This document shows, piece by piece, positions 47,241-56,283 of a DNA stretch of 64,000 nt. The DNA lies in NCBI RefSeq assembly GCF_030718085.1, contig NZ_JAVAJF010000001.1, forward strand, positions 1,550,001-1,614,000, read 5' to 3'. Each line of letters starts with the position of its first letter. Within the stretch, counting starts at the first letter, position 1. The position numbers were made by a program, and so were the translations under genes. The notes beneath the pieces are model-generated. The model made no database searches, was not told the DNA's origin, and saw only the letters and a program-made list of their open reading frames with translations. This stretch comes from Marinobacter sp. MDS2. GTDB taxonomy: Bacteria > Pseudomonadota > Gammaproteobacteria > Pseudomonadales > Oleiphilaceae.

Positions 47241-48518
47241 TTACCACCGGCGCTCTAGACGTTTACGCAACCAAATGGCCAAACCGTTCATGGAAATCAT
47301 AAAGGCCAGCAAGATCATGATGCCGGCAGAGGCCAGCTCCACGAAGCCCTGCTCGGCACTGCTGGCCCATTGATAAATCTGCACAGGAAGCACAGTGGCG
47401 GAGCTGAAGAAGCCTTCCGGCACTTCGACGATAAACGCCACCATCCCGATCAATAGCAGGGGCGCGGTTTCACCGAGCGCCTGCGCCATACCAATGATCG
47501 AGCCGGTCATCATGCCGGGCATCGCCAGCGGAATGACGTGATGCAGTACCACCTGCATCTTGGAGGCACCAATACCTTCCGCCGCCTCGCGAATGGACGG
47601 CGGAACGCTTTTGATCGCCGCCCGGCTGGAAATGATGATGGTAGGCAAAGTCATCAACGCCAACACCAAACCACCCAACACGGGCACCGACCGGGGCATC
47701 CCGAACACGCCGATAAACACCGCCAGCCCGAGCAGACCGAAGATGATGGACGGCACCGCCGCCAGGTTGTTGATGTTCACCTCAATGAAGTCGGTCAGTT
47801 TGTTTTGCGGGGCGAATTCTTCCAGATACACCGCCGCAGCCACACCGGTAGGGAATGCGATCACTAACGTCACCAGCATCGTCAGCAACGAACCTACAAT
47901 CGCGCCCAGAATGCCCGCGTTGGACGGTTCCCGGGAATCTCCGCGACTGAAAAACACGTCATTAAAACTGGTTGTTACTACGCCCTGCTCCACCAGCTCA
48001 TCCACCCAGCGCTGTTGCTGCTCGGACAATCGAATGCTGTAGGCCGGGTTGTCGGCATGCTTGACGTACACCGAGACGGTATCGTGGACCAGAAACTCCA
48101 GCGTCTGCGTGGAGCCCAGCAGTTCAGGCTGCGCTTGCAACAGATCACGAATCTGGTTGCTGGCGTAGTTTCCGGACAACCGGCTCAGCTGACGAACGTC
48201 CTTTCGGGACTGCGCCTCCGGGAAATAGCGCTGCAAGGCCGCAATGATCGGTGCCTGAAAATCCGCCATAGAGATCTGGTCTTTATCCGTCGGATCCTCC
48301 AGATACATCTGCTCACCGTCCAGCACTACCTCCAGAGTCATCGTCGTTTTGATGAAACCGGTGTAGCCCTTACCGATGATATCGGTGAACAGCACCACCA
48401 AAGACAGCAGCGCAACGGCGATGGCGGTCATGCCATAGAGCCGGAACCTGCGCTCCTTGCGGTAGCGTCGCTTCAGCGACTGGCGGACAATTTCCGCCTG
48501 CGTGCGTTGGTTAGTCAT
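47241..48518 (-). CDS. pstA: Phosphate ABC transporter permease
   Basis: This 425-residue permease is longer than E. coli PstA (about 296). An N-terminal membrane segment (about 28-48) and a periplasmic region of some 150 residues precede the six-helix core; this extended form is common in marine proteobacteria. The ABC permease EAA loop appears as [20 protein letters not shown]. The start overlaps the end of pstC by eight bases, indicating translational coupling. Confidence 0.94.
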   Translation of the reverse strand: MTNQRTQAEIVRQSLKRRYRKERRFRLYGMTAIAVALLSLVVLFTDIIGKGYTGFIKTTMTLEVVLDGEQMYLEDPTDKDQISMADFQAPIIAALQRYFPEAQSRKDVRQLSRLSGNYASNQIRDLLQAQPELLGSTQTLEFLVHDTVSVYVKHADNPAYSIRLSEQQQRWVDELVEQGVVTTSFNDVFFSRGDSREPSNAGILGAIVGSLLTMLVTLVIAFPTGVAAAVYLEEFAPQNKLTDFIEVNINNLAAVPSIIFGLLGLAVFIGVFGMPRSVPVLGGLVLALMTLPTIIISSRAAIKSVPPSIREAAEGIGASKMQVVLHHVIPLAMPGMMTGSIIGMAQALGETAPLLLIGMVAFIVEVPEGFFSSATVLPVQIYQWASSAEQGFVELASAGIMILLAFMISMNGLAIWLRKRLERRW

Positions 48519-49899
48519 ATTGTTCCCTATATTTGCGAACCACTTTCAGGGCAATCATGTTGAGGGCCAGGGTCAGAATGAACAGCATCATGCCCAAGGC
48601 GAAGGCTGCGAGGGTCTTGGCGCTGTCGAATTCCTGGTCACCGGTCAGCAGGGTGACGATCTGAACCGTAACCGTGGTCACCGAATCCAGCGGATTGGCG
48701 GTCAGGTTGGCCGCAAGACCGGCTGCCATGACCACAATCATGGTTTCACCAATCGCCCGGGACGCCGCCAGCAGAATACCGCCCATGATGCCGGGCAAAG
48801 CCGCCGGGAAAATTACGTTCTTCATGGTTTCGGACTGGGTAGCGCCGAGCGCGAGCGAGCCATCCCGCAGGGTGCGAGGTACCGCGTTGATCACGTCATC
48901 TGAAAGCGACGATACGAACGGGATAATCATGATGCCCATTACCAGGCCTGCTGCCAGCGCACTCTGGGAGGAGGCCTCCAACCCGATCGCTTCAGCCAGA
49001 TCGCGGATAAAAGGCGCCACTGTTAACGCCGCAAAAAAACCGTAAACGACGGTCGGCACACCCGCGAGCATTTCCAGCAACGGTTTGATGACGGACCGAG
49101 CCGATTTCGAGGCGTATTCAGACAAGTAGACCGCAGACAACAAACCGGTGGGTACGGCCACCAGCAAAGCGATCGCAGAAATCAGCAAGGTACCGGTAAA
49201 CAGGGGAATGATGCCAAACGCACCGTCGGAACCCACCTGATCGGCCCGAAGTGCCGTTTGCGGGCTCCAGGACGTACCAAACAGGAATTCAGTAATCGGC
49301 ACCTTGCCGAAGAACCGGACGGTTTCGAAAATCACGGAGAAGACAATGCCGACCGTGGTCAGTACCGCCAACGCCGCACAGGCGAAGAAGATCCACCGGA
49401 GTGTACGCTCGACGTTCTCCCGGGCATTGATCTGGGGCTGCACCCGGCTCCACGCAAAAGCGGCACCGAGCACGGCAATCAACACCACCAAAACCGTTTT
49501 GAACTGGCTGCTCTGGGCTTTCAAAATGCCCAGCTTATCAGCAGCACTGACAACGTCCGTCGGCACAAAATCCGGGTTTAGCTTACCCGCCGCGACGTTA
49601 TTGATCTGGGACATAATCAAACTGGCTTCACCTGCCGATTGCGGCAGCATTTCGGTCGGCAGGGAACCCACGACCAGATTTTGAATCACCTTGCCTTCAA
49701 ACGCTGCCCAAGTGCTCAAAACAATCAAGGCGGGAATGGCACACCACAAAGCTGCCCGGGCAGCGTAATAAAAGGGCAATGCCTTGAGGTTACGGATACC
49801 ACCCATCGGGCCAGCAACCGTTCGCGACCGCATGTACGCCAATCCATAGGCTATGACGGCAATCACCAGAATCAGGGGCAATAGATTGGCCGTTTGCAT
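48511..49899 (-). CDS. pstC: Phosphate ABC transporter permease
   Basis: This 462-residue permease is also longer than E. coli PstC (319), with extra N-terminal membrane segments and a loop before the transport core. The EAA-type loop is seen as LALGATQSETMKNVIFPAALPG. I chose ATG 49899 (MQTANLLPLIL), after CAGAGA; the frame extends to 49947 but there it meets a hairpin between pstS and pstC. pstA overlaps its end. Confidence 0.92.
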   Translation of the reverse strand: MQTANLLPLILVIAVIAYGLAYMRSRTVAGPMGGIRNLKALPFYYAARAALWCAIPALIVLSTWAAFEGKVIQNLVVGSLPTEMLPQSAGEASLIMSQINNVAAGKLNPDFVPTDVVSAADKLGILKAQSSQFKTVLVVLIAVLGAAFAWSRVQPQINARENVERTLRWIFFACAALAVLTTVGIVFSVIFETVRFFGKVPITEFLFGTSWSPQTALRADQVGSDGAFGIIPLFTGTLLISAIALLVAVPTGLLSAVYLSEYASKSARSVIKPLLEMLAGVPTVVYGFFAALTVAPFIRDLAEAIGLEASSQSALAAGLVMGIMIIPFVSSLSDDVINAVPRTLRDGSLALGATQSETMKNVIFPAALPGIMGGILLAASRAIGETMIVVMAAGLAANLTANPLDSVTTVTVQIVTLLTGDQEFDSAKTLAAFALGMMLFILTLALNMIALKVVRKYREQYD

Positions 49900-49944
49900 A
49901 GAGTTCTCTGTGTTATGTGAATAATTAGCTTCTGTCAGATACAA

Positions 49945-49971
49945 CAAAAGAACGCGAACCTTTCGGCTCGC
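49945..49971 (-). terminator. Hairpin between pstS and pstC
   Basis: On the minus strand GCGAGCC-GAAA-GGTTCGC (seven pairs, one G-T) is followed by a T-rich run. It lies 35 bases after the pstS stop and probably lets excess pstS message be made relative to the membrane genes. Confidence 0.55.
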
Positions 49972-50006
49972 ATTCTCTCATCTTCCTTGATGATTCTGAG
50001 CGATGC

Positions 50007-51053
50007 TCAGAGCTCGTTACCGGTCATCGGCGTCAGGTTGCGTACCTTTTTGGCCACTTCCATGCGCACGTTCCGCGGGTTCGGAATCAGGCCAACATCA
50101 ACCAGATAGCCGTTGTCACCCCAAGCACTTTCACTGGTGAACGCTTCGGCGTATTCCTTGATACCCGGAATCACGCTCACGTGGGCACTTTTGATGTAGA
50201 AGAACAGCGACCGGGCAACCGGATAGTCTTCATCAGCAATGCTATCCGGTGTCGGCTCAACACCGTTAATCGTAGCTGGCTGAATCTGGCTGGCATTTTC
50301 CATAAGGAAACTGTAGCCGAAGATACCCAAAGTGTCTTTATCCTGAGCCAGACGCTGAACGATCAGGTTGTCGTTCTCGCCGGCTTCAACAAACAGACCG
50401 TCTTCACGCATGCTGTGGCAAACACTGCGCATTTCTTTCTTGTCCATTGCCTTGATGAAGTCGAAGGTCTTACAACCACCTTCCATGGCAATTTCAACAA
50501 AGGCATCGCGGGTGCCGGAAGTCGGTGGCGGACCCATTACGCTGATTTCTTTGTTCGGCAGACTGGAGTCAATGTCGCTCCACTTCTGGTAAGGATTGGC
50601 AACCAGCTTGTCGCCGCCTTTCGGGTCCGGTACTTCTTTGGCCAGAGCCAGAAACACCTGCCGCAGGCTCAGATCCATCGGATCCGCATCTTTGGAGTTG
50701 GCGATCACAATGCCATCAGCGCCGATTTTCACTTCAGTGATGTCTTTCACGCCGTTGTTCTGGCACATCTCGAACTCGCTTTTCTTCATGCGACGAGACG
50801 CGTTGGTAATATCCGGATGCTGGGTGCCAATACCGGCGCAGAACAACTTCAAACCACCACCGGAACCGGTGGACTCAAGCTTCGGGGTCGGGAAATCGGT
50901 GTTGCGACCAAAGCGCTCGGCCACCACGGTTGCAAACGGGTACACCGTTGAAGAGCCAACAATGTTTACAGTGTCGCGGGCCATCGCCGGCACGGATACG
51001 GCGGCAAGGCTACCCGCCAAAGCAACAGACGTCAGAGCTGATTTCAGTTTCAT
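50007..51053 (-). CDS. pstS: Periplasmic phosphate-binding protein
   Basis: This 348-residue protein captures phosphate for PstCAB. A signal peptide (about residues 1-24, ending PAMA) precedes DTVNIVGSSTVYPFATVVAERF, the characteristic PstS start with the phosphate-contacting serines; GSGGGLKLFCAGIG and PPTSGTRDAFVE supply further ligand contacts. I chose ATG 51053; a GTG immediately before it (51056) is possible. A Pho box lies 77 bases upstream. Confidence 0.95.
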   Translation of the reverse strand: MKLKSALTSVALAGSLAAVSVPAMARDTVNIVGSSTVYPFATVVAERFGRNTDFPTPKLESTGSGGGLKLFCAGIGTQHPDITNASRRMKKSEFEMCQNNGVKDITEVKIGADGIVIANSKDADPMDLSLRQVFLALAKEVPDPKGGDKLVANPYQKWSDIDSSLPNKEISVMGPPPTSGTRDAFVEIAMEGGCKTFDFIKAMDKKEMRSVCHSMREDGLFVEAGENDNLIVQRLAQDKDTLGIFGYSFLMENASQIQPATINGVEPTPDSIADEDYPVARSLFFYIKSAHVSVIPGIKEYAEAFTSESAWGDNGYLVDVGLIPNPRNVRMEVAKKVRNLTPMTGNEL

Positions 51054-51113
51054 CACGTAGTTATCTCCAATATGGGTGGACGCTGTTTACGTATTTCGTT
51101 CTTCGATAACTGC

Positions 51114-51147
51114 ATCCTAAAGAGACTCTGTGACAACTTTGTTACAG
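51114..51147 (-). promoter_or_regulatory. Pho box and -10 of the pst operon
   Basis: Read on the minus strand, CTGTAAC-AAAG-TTGTCAC (51147-51130) is a PhoB box. A -10-like TAGGAT (51119-51114) starts exactly ten bases further, the standard Pho-promoter layout. Confidence 0.8.
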
Positions 51148-51267
51148 CTTTTCATAAAAATTGCGACGCGCTATCACCATCATTAGTCGAATATGCTTGC
51201 AGACCGGCGCCACAGCGTTACCATGCAGGCAAAACAACTCATAACAGCAGCAGTAACAGGCCAACCC

Positions 51268-51669
51268 ATGACAGCGTTTGATGATGATAAACCGAACCCA
51301 CGCGGCGAGCTTACCCTACAGGTAGTGCCACTTCCCTCCGACACCAATGCGAATGGCGATGTGTTTGCCGGTTGGCTGGTCAAACAGATGGATATTGCCG
51401 CCGCCACCATGGCAGGGCGTATTTCCCGTGGCCGCAGCGCAACGGTCGCCATGGACCGAATGGAATTTTTATCGCCGCTGCGCGTGGGCTCCCAGGTAAG
51501 CTGCTATTGCGAACTGGTGGACATTGGCCGCAGTTCCATGAAGATCAATGTAGAAGTGTGGATGCTGGACCGCTTCGCCAAGACACCTCGAAAGGTCACC
51601 GAAGGGCTGTTTATCTATGTAGCGATCGATGATCAGGGCCGCATACGGGAAGTGCCAGACCAGCCATAG
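51268..51669 (+). CDS. YciA-like acyl-CoA thioesterase
   Basis: This 133-residue single-hotdog protein resembles YciA-type acyl-CoA thioesterases: LPSDTNANGDVFAGWLVKQMD contains the conserved N-G-D-F-G region with the catalytic Asp, and the strand ATVAMDRMEFLSPL follows. I chose ATG 51268 (MTAFDDDKP), since the upstream frame to 51193 looks non-conserved and lies in the pstS promoter region. It is divergent from pstS. Confidence 0.88.
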   Translation: MTAFDDDKPNPRGELTLQVVPLPSDTNANGDVFAGWLVKQMDIAAATMAGRISRGRSATVAMDRMEFLSPLRVGSQVSCYCELVDIGRSSMKINVEVWMLDRFAKTPRKVTEGLFIYVAIDDQGRIREVPDQP

Positions 51670-51672
51670 TCA

Positions 51673-52779
51673 CTAGCACCGCCCCGCCTCGATCAGTTCA
51701 TCAACTAGCGTTCGATAGCGTTGTGCCAACACCGAGGCCTTCCATGCCTCGGGCGATCGCCATACCGGCGGTGTGTCCAGAATGCTTTGCAAGCGATGAA
51801 GCGCGGAATCTGCCTCGGCTTCAGCGTCTTGCTCGTGGCTTTCGTACCGACCACTCGCGGGCACGTATTCACGGTAGGCCAACCGGTCCGGGGCCAAAGG
51901 AATACATCCGGATGCCATGGCCTCCAGCATCGACAGGCCTTGGAAATCATGGAGAGCAGTGGAAAGCACCACATCCGCCTTACGCAATAAATCATCGTAC
52001 TCGGAGCGGCTGGCCAGAAAGCCCCAATGTTCGAGCCGATGGGCAAACCTAGTCTGAACCTCGCCAAACGCCTTCGGGTGATTTCGGAAACCCTCCCCCA
52101 CCACACTCAAGTTGTAGGGCTGCCGGCTCTGCTCCAGCCGCTCCAGGAAGTGTAGCAATCGGTCTGGGCCTTTGTCGTATTCCCAGCGGTGATTCCACAG
52201 CATGTGGGGGCAGGCACGGTTGATAGCGCGGGGTTCGTTTGTGAACAAACGGTCTTCTATGGGTACCGGAATCACATCGGATTTTTGCTGAATACGTTCA
52301 ATGATTCCGTCCGGCACGGCATCCGGCAGTTTATTCAGTAAGGCTTGGGCGCCCGCTAAAAAGCTGTCCCGATTCCAGGCGCTGTTGAACACCACACGAT
52401 CCGCCGCCATCGCGCTGTACAGATTCACCATCTGGGGTTCCACGCGATCCTGCTGCTGTTGGCTGATCGGGAAGGCAAACTGATTTTCGTGCATGTAGAG
52501 CACGCAGGGCGTGCGGGCCAACTGAGGGTTCAGCCCCCGCAAGGTTGCGAGGTCCACCATGGAGGTGGCAATCACCAAGTCCCAGGGTTCCTGTAAACAG
52601 GGCTCATCGAACCAGCTCAGGGCGTTGCCCCGGATTCGCCACTGAAAAAAGCGCGGGGGCAAGGTCAAGCTTTGCCAGTGGTAATCCGGCAACAACTCAA
52701 TCAGCTGCTCTCGCCAGCGCTTATGGCTGGCGGCATCGTAGGCTGACAGGAGCAGAATGCGGGGTTTGGAATCACGCAC
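51673..52779 (-). CDS. QTMAN-like tRNA-queuosine mannosyltransferase (DUF3524)
   Basis: This 368-residue protein matches the DUF3524/GTB-type glycosyltransferase family that includes animal QTMAN, which adds mannose to queuosine in tRNA(Asp). The start reads RDSKPRILLLSAYDAASHKR, then TLPPRFFQWRIRGNALSW; the C-terminal donor-binding half has LWNHRWEYDKGPD, and SEYDDLLRKADVVLSTALHDFQG with the glycosyltransferase E-x-x-x-G-like SMLEAMASGCIPL. I chose GTG 52779: GGAG lies seven bases upstream and the start overlaps the arsJ stop by eight bases. The frame is open further to 53001, but that lies within arsJ. It is thus the last gene of an arsenical operon, an unexpected neighbour. Confidence 0.82.
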   Translation of the reverse strand: MRDSKPRILLLSAYDAASHKRWREQLIELLPDYHWQSLTLPPRFFQWRIRGNALSWFDEPCLQEPWDLVIATSMVDLATLRGLNPQLARTPCVLYMHENQFAFPISQQQQDRVEPQMVNLYSAMAADRVVFNSAWNRDSFLAGAQALLNKLPDAVPDGIIERIQQKSDVIPVPIEDRLFTNEPRAINRACPHMLWNHRWEYDKGPDRLLHFLERLEQSRQPYNLSVVGEGFRNHPKAFGEVQTRFAHRLEHWGFLASRSEYDDLLRKADVVLSTALHDFQGLSMLEAMASGCIPLAPDRLAYREYVPASGRYESHEQDAEAEADSALHRLQSILDTPPVWRSPEAWKASVLAQRYRTLVDELIEAGRC

Positions 52780-53983
52780 TCCCTTGCTCCGCCGCCGGGT
52801 GAGCCGTTCGTTCGGGTAGCCAAACCGAAAACAGGGCAGCAACGGCCACCAAAGCAGAAGATATCCACAGGCACGCTTCCAAGCCGTATGCCTGATAAAC
52901 CAATCCGGACAACACGGTGCCCAACAGCCGGCCAGCGGCGTTGGACATGTAATAGAAGCCCACATCCAGCGAAACGCCATCGCCCCGGGCATAACTGACA
53001 ATCAGATAGCTGTGCAGGGATGAATTGATGGCAAACAACACGCCGAACAGCAGCAATCCCCCAATGACCACCAACTGGGCCGACCACCCTGCCATCAAAG
53101 CGCCGGCAATCGACGCCGGAATCACCGCCAGCAGCGCAGCCCACAGCACCGCGCCGGATTTACCATCAGTGTGGCCGGTAATTCGGGGCGCAATGGTCTG
53201 AACAAAGCCGTAGCCAATGATCCAGCTGGCCATAAATCCGCCCACCTTCCAGTGATCCCAGCCGAATACGGTCGCCATATACACCGGCAGCGCCACCACA
53301 AACCAGACATCCCGAGCGCCAAACAAGAACATCCGCGCCGCCGAAAGCACGTTGATCGCTTTGCTTTTGGACAGGATTTCGCGGAATTTGGGTTTTGCTT
53401 TGCTCTTACCCAGTTCCTGTTTGAGCAAAAACAGGCTGGCCAACCATACCAGCCCGAGTACCACAGCCATCAGCACCACGGCTCCCGTGAAGCCAGCTGA
53501 CATAAGCAGCACACCACCCAGGAAGAAACCCACGCCTTTCAGAGTGTTCTTGGAGCCGGTGAGAATGGCCACCCACTTATACAGCTGGCCTTGCTGGTCG
53601 TCCGGCACCAACATTTTGATACCGCTCTTGGCCGACATTTTGTTGAGATCTTTGGCAATACCGGACAGAGCCTGCGCCGCCATCACCCAAGGCACGGTCA
53701 ACATGGCGGCTGGCACCGCCAGCATCACCAGAGCAACAATCTGCAAAAACAGCCCGATGTTCATGGTGCGATTCAGGCCAAGCCGGGCACCGAGATAGCC
53801 CCCCACCAGATTGGTCACCACCCCGAAAAACTCATAGAAAATGAACAACAAGGCGATGGCCAGCGGCGAATACCCCAACTGATGAAAATGCAGCACCACC
53901 AGCATGCGCAGCGCGCCATCGGTCAGGGTAAACGCCCAGTAATTACCGGTAATCACGAGGTACTGGCGTATGGAGGCAGTCAT
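52772..53983 (-). CDS. arsJ: Organoarsenical efflux MFS transporter ArsJ
   Basis: This 403-residue major-facilitator protein has about twelve hydrophobic segments. It resembles ArsJ, which exports 1-arseno-3-phosphoglycerate, the labile product of the partner GAPDH; conserved phrases include GNYWAFTLTDGALRMLVVLHFHQLG and KDLNKMSAKSGIK near residue 120. It begins one base after the stop of that GAPDH gene on the same strand, so the pair is complete. QTMAN-like gene overlaps its 3' end. Confidence 0.92.
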   Translation of the reverse strand: MTASIRQYLVITGNYWAFTLTDGALRMLVVLHFHQLGYSPLAIALLFIFYEFFGVVTNLVGGYLGARLGLNRTMNIGLFLQIVALVMLAVPAAMLTVPWVMAAQALSGIAKDLNKMSAKSGIKMLVPDDQQGQLYKWVAILTGSKNTLKGVGFFLGGVLLMSAGFTGAVVLMAVVLGLVWLASLFLLKQELGKSKAKPKFREILSKSKAINVLSAARMFLFGARDVWFVVALPVYMATVFGWDHWKVGGFMASWIIGYGFVQTIAPRITGHTDGKSGAVLWAALLAVIPASIAGALMAGWSAQLVVIGGLLLFGVLFAINSSLHSYLIVSYARGDGVSLDVGFYYMSNAAGRLLGTVLSGLVYQAYGLEACLWISSALVAVAALFSVWLPERTAHPAAEQGSA

Positions 53984-53984
53984 A

Positions 53985-54989
53985 TCAGGCCAGGCCCACC
54001 TTGCGCGCCAGCTCTACGGTGCGATTGGCATAGCCCCATTCGTTGTCGTACCAGGCGTAAATTTTCACATGGGTGCCGTTGACCACCAGAGTGGATAAGG
54101 CATCGACGATGGAGGAACGCGGATCGGTTTTGTAATCAATCGAAACCAGCGGACGCTCTTCATAGCCCAGAATGTCTTTCAGCTCGCCCTCGGCGGCATC
54201 CTTCAAGAGTTGGTTAACGGTGTCTTTGTCCGTCGGTGTTTCCACCTCGAACACGCAGTCAGTCAATGATGCGTTGGTCAGCGGAATACGCACCGCATGG
54301 CCATCCAGCTTGTTCTTCAGTTCCGGAAATATCTCGATGATCGCCGTCGCGGAACCGGTGCTGGTGGGAATCAGCGAACTGCCACAGGCACGGGCCCGGC
54401 GCAGATCTTTGTGGGGTGCATCAATAATCGTCTGAGTGTTGGTCAGACTGTGAATGGTGGTCAGCGAGCCGTGCTTGATGCCCAGTTTCTCGTGAATCAC
54501 CTTCACCACCGGCGCCAGACAGTTGGTGGTGCAGGACGCAGCGGTAATGATTCGGTCATTGGCCGGATCGAACACGTGTTCGTTTACGCCCATCACAATA
54601 TTTTTGGCACCCGCTTCTTTGACCGGCGCTGTGACGACCACTCGCTTAACGCCCTGATCCAGATAGGCTTGCAGCACCGACACGGTTTTATTCGCGCCAC
54701 TGGCTTCGATCACCAGATCGCACTCCGACCAATCGGTATCGCCAATCGCCTTGTTGCGAGTGGTGCGAATGCGCTGCCCGTCGATAACCAGATCGTCGCC
54801 ATCCGCAGAGGCTTCATGACTCCAGGTGCCGTGTACGCTGTCGAAATTCAACAGATGCGCCAGAGAACCGGCATCCGCGCCGGGATCGTTAATCGCCACA
54901 AACTCCAGCTCAGGCCACTCCCAGGCAGCCCGCAATGCCAACCGGCCAATCCGGCCGAACCCGTTTATACCTACTTTGATCTTGCTCAT
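53985..54989 (-). CDS. ArsJ-associated glyceraldehyde-3-phosphate dehydrogenase
   Basis: This 334-residue GAPDH has the NAD fold [14 protein letters not shown], the catalytic Cys153 in [12 protein letters not shown], and the final [11 protein letters not shown]. Being placed directly before arsJ, it probably makes 1-arseno-3-phosphoglycerate from arsenate and glyceraldehyde 3-phosphate for export by ArsJ. A glycolytic role as well cannot be excluded. AAGGAG precedes ATG 54989. It is 38 bases downstream of arsR. Confidence 0.92.
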   Translation of the reverse strand: MSKIKVGINGFGRIGRLALRAAWEWPELEFVAINDPGADAGSLAHLLNFDSVHGTWSHEASADGDDLVIDGQRIRTTRNKAIGDTDWSECDLVIEASGANKTVSVLQAYLDQGVKRVVVTAPVKEAGAKNIVMGVNEHVFDPANDRIITAASCTTNCLAPVVKVIHEKLGIKHGSLTTIHSLTNTQTIIDAPHKDLRRARACGSSLIPTSTGSATAIIEIFPELKNKLDGHAVRIPLTNASLTDCVFEVETPTDKDTVNQLLKDAAEGELKDILGYEERPLVSIDYKTDPRSSIVDALSTLVVNGTHVKIYAWYDNEWGYANRTVELARKVGLA

Positions 54990-55026
54990 GGCAGTCTCCT
55001 TTTATGAATGGCCATTCGATCAATCT

Positions 55027-55419
55027 TCAGGTGCAGCTAGGCGCTGAACGCTCAGCCAATGCTCCAAGCTTTGCCAGCGGTGTGTGAATCAACGCCTCAT
55101 TGTGCGCAGCGGTTTCATCGAGCACTCGCAGGGCCCACGTGGGTAAGCTGGGGTTAATAGAATAGTAGACCCACTGGCCCCGCCGTTCTGTTGCCACCAG
55201 CCCGGAATCTCGCAATATCGCCAAATGACGACTGACCTTCGGCTGGGACACTTCAAAGGCCTCCGTCAGCTCACAGACGCATAGCTCTTTCTCGCGCCGA
55301 ATCAGCAACAGCGAGGTCAACCTAAGCTCATCGCTTAACGCTCGGAACAGGCTGACCGGGCTCAGCTCGGCCGCTCGTTGATCCGTTTCAGGTAAAGGCG
55401 CCATGCTTTTTGTTTCCAT
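55027..55419 (-). CDS. arsR: Arsenical-responsive repressor ArsR
   Basis: This 130-residue winged-helix regulator of the ArsR/SmtB family has the metalloid-site phrase ELCVCEL with Cys47 and Cys49, then the recognition region VSQPKVSRHLAILRDSGLV. A third Cys near the C-terminus (SAPSCT) could complete an As(III) site. I chose ATG 55419 (METKSM); ATG 55404 is also possible. The long frame to 55647 overlaps arsH and is not credible. It heads the arsR-GAPDH-arsJ operon and is divergent from arsH. Confidence 0.93.
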   Translation of the reverse strand: METKSMAPLPETDQRAAELSPVSLFRALSDELRLTSLLLIRREKELCVCELTEAFEVSQPKVSRHLAILRDSGLVATERRGQWVYYSINPSLPTWALRVLDETAAHNEALIHTPLAKLGALAERSAPSCT

Positions 55420-55450
55420 CGGGCAAACGTTCCACGCTATTGAACATTCG

Positions 55451-55477
55451 ATTATCCATATATATGCTTTGGGTAAT
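55451..55477. promoter_or_regulatory. Possible ArsR operator between arsR and arsH
   Basis: ATTATCC and GGGTAAT form an inverted repeat with one mismatch, around an AT-rich centre, in the 138-base divergent gap. It is the best dyad there, but matches no consensus I can name with certainty. Confidence 0.35.
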
Positions 55478-55557
55478 ATTAGGAGTGAAGTGTGACAAAG
55501 TAAAGACACCGAGCCACGCTTTCGCTTATCCAACTTTCGGGATTTTCTAGCTGCCTT

Positions 55558-56274
55558 ATGAAGCCAACCAACCTGCCCAACATCGACCGAGATCTGTTCC
55601 AGGCACCCTCCAAAGAACAGCTCTTCGCCAACGCACCTTGCGAGCACGCACCACGCATTCTTCTACTCTACGGTTCGCTGCGTGAGCGCTCATTCAGCCG
55701 CCTGGTCGTAGAAGAGGCGGCTCGTCTATTGGAGGCGATGGGCGCTGAAACCCGCATATTCAATCCTCACGGCCTGCCACTGGCGGATGCTGAAGATGCT
55801 TCACATCCAAAAGTGCAGGAATTGCGGGAGCTGGCCGAATGGTCGGAAGGCATGGTGTGGTGCTCACCGGAACGCCACGGCGCCATGACGGGCATCATGA
55901 AAACGCAAATCGACTGGATTCCGCTGTCCATGGGCGCAGTTCGCCCCACTCAAGGTAAAACGCTTGCCGTGATGCAGGTCTGTGGCGGCTCCCAATCCTT
56001 CAACGTGGTCAATCAGTTGCGGGTATTGGGCCGATGGATGCGCATGGTGACCATCCCGAACCAGTCCTCGGTGCCCAAGGCCTTTATGGAATTTGATGAC
56101 AACAACCGCATGAAGCCTTCACCCTACTACGACCGGGTGGTAGATGTGATGGAGGAGCTGGTGAAATTCACGCTGCTGGTGCGCGACCGCAGCGAATACC
56201 TCACCGACCGGTACTCCGAACGCAAAGAAAGTGCCGCCGAGCTATCTACACGTGTTAACCAACGTTCTATCTGA
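55558..56274 (+). CDS. arsH: NADPH-dependent FMN reductase ArsH
   Basis: This 238-residue flavoprotein fits ArsH, which detoxifies organoarsenicals such as methylarsenite by oxidation. The FMN loop [15 protein letters not shown] lies near residues 33-47; [21 protein letters not shown] near 101 is the family's signature. It begins at ATG 55558, without a strong ribosome-binding site, and is followed 9 bases later by the ACR3 efflux gene. Confidence 0.94.
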   Translation: MKPTNLPNIDRDLFQAPSKEQLFANAPCEHAPRILLLYGSLRERSFSRLVVEEAARLLEAMGAETRIFNPHGLPLADAEDASHPKVQELRELAEWSEGMVWCSPERHGAMTGIMKTQIDWIPLSMGAVRPTQGKTLAVMQVCGGSQSFNVVNQLRVLGRWMRMVTIPNQSSVPKAFMEFDDNNRMKPSPYYDRVVDVMEELVKFTLLVRDRSEYLTDRYSERKESAAELSTRVNQRSI

Positions 56275-56283
56275 GGGGCCGCC

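Noticed and set aside
51673..53001. A 442-residue form of the QTMAN-like protein
   Set aside because: The first 74 residues are arsJ sequence in another frame; GTG 52779 has a ribosome-binding site and gives the family N-terminus.
55027..55647. Long form of ArsR overlapping arsH
   Set aside because: The extension lies in the divergent promoter and arsH coding region and has no family similarity.
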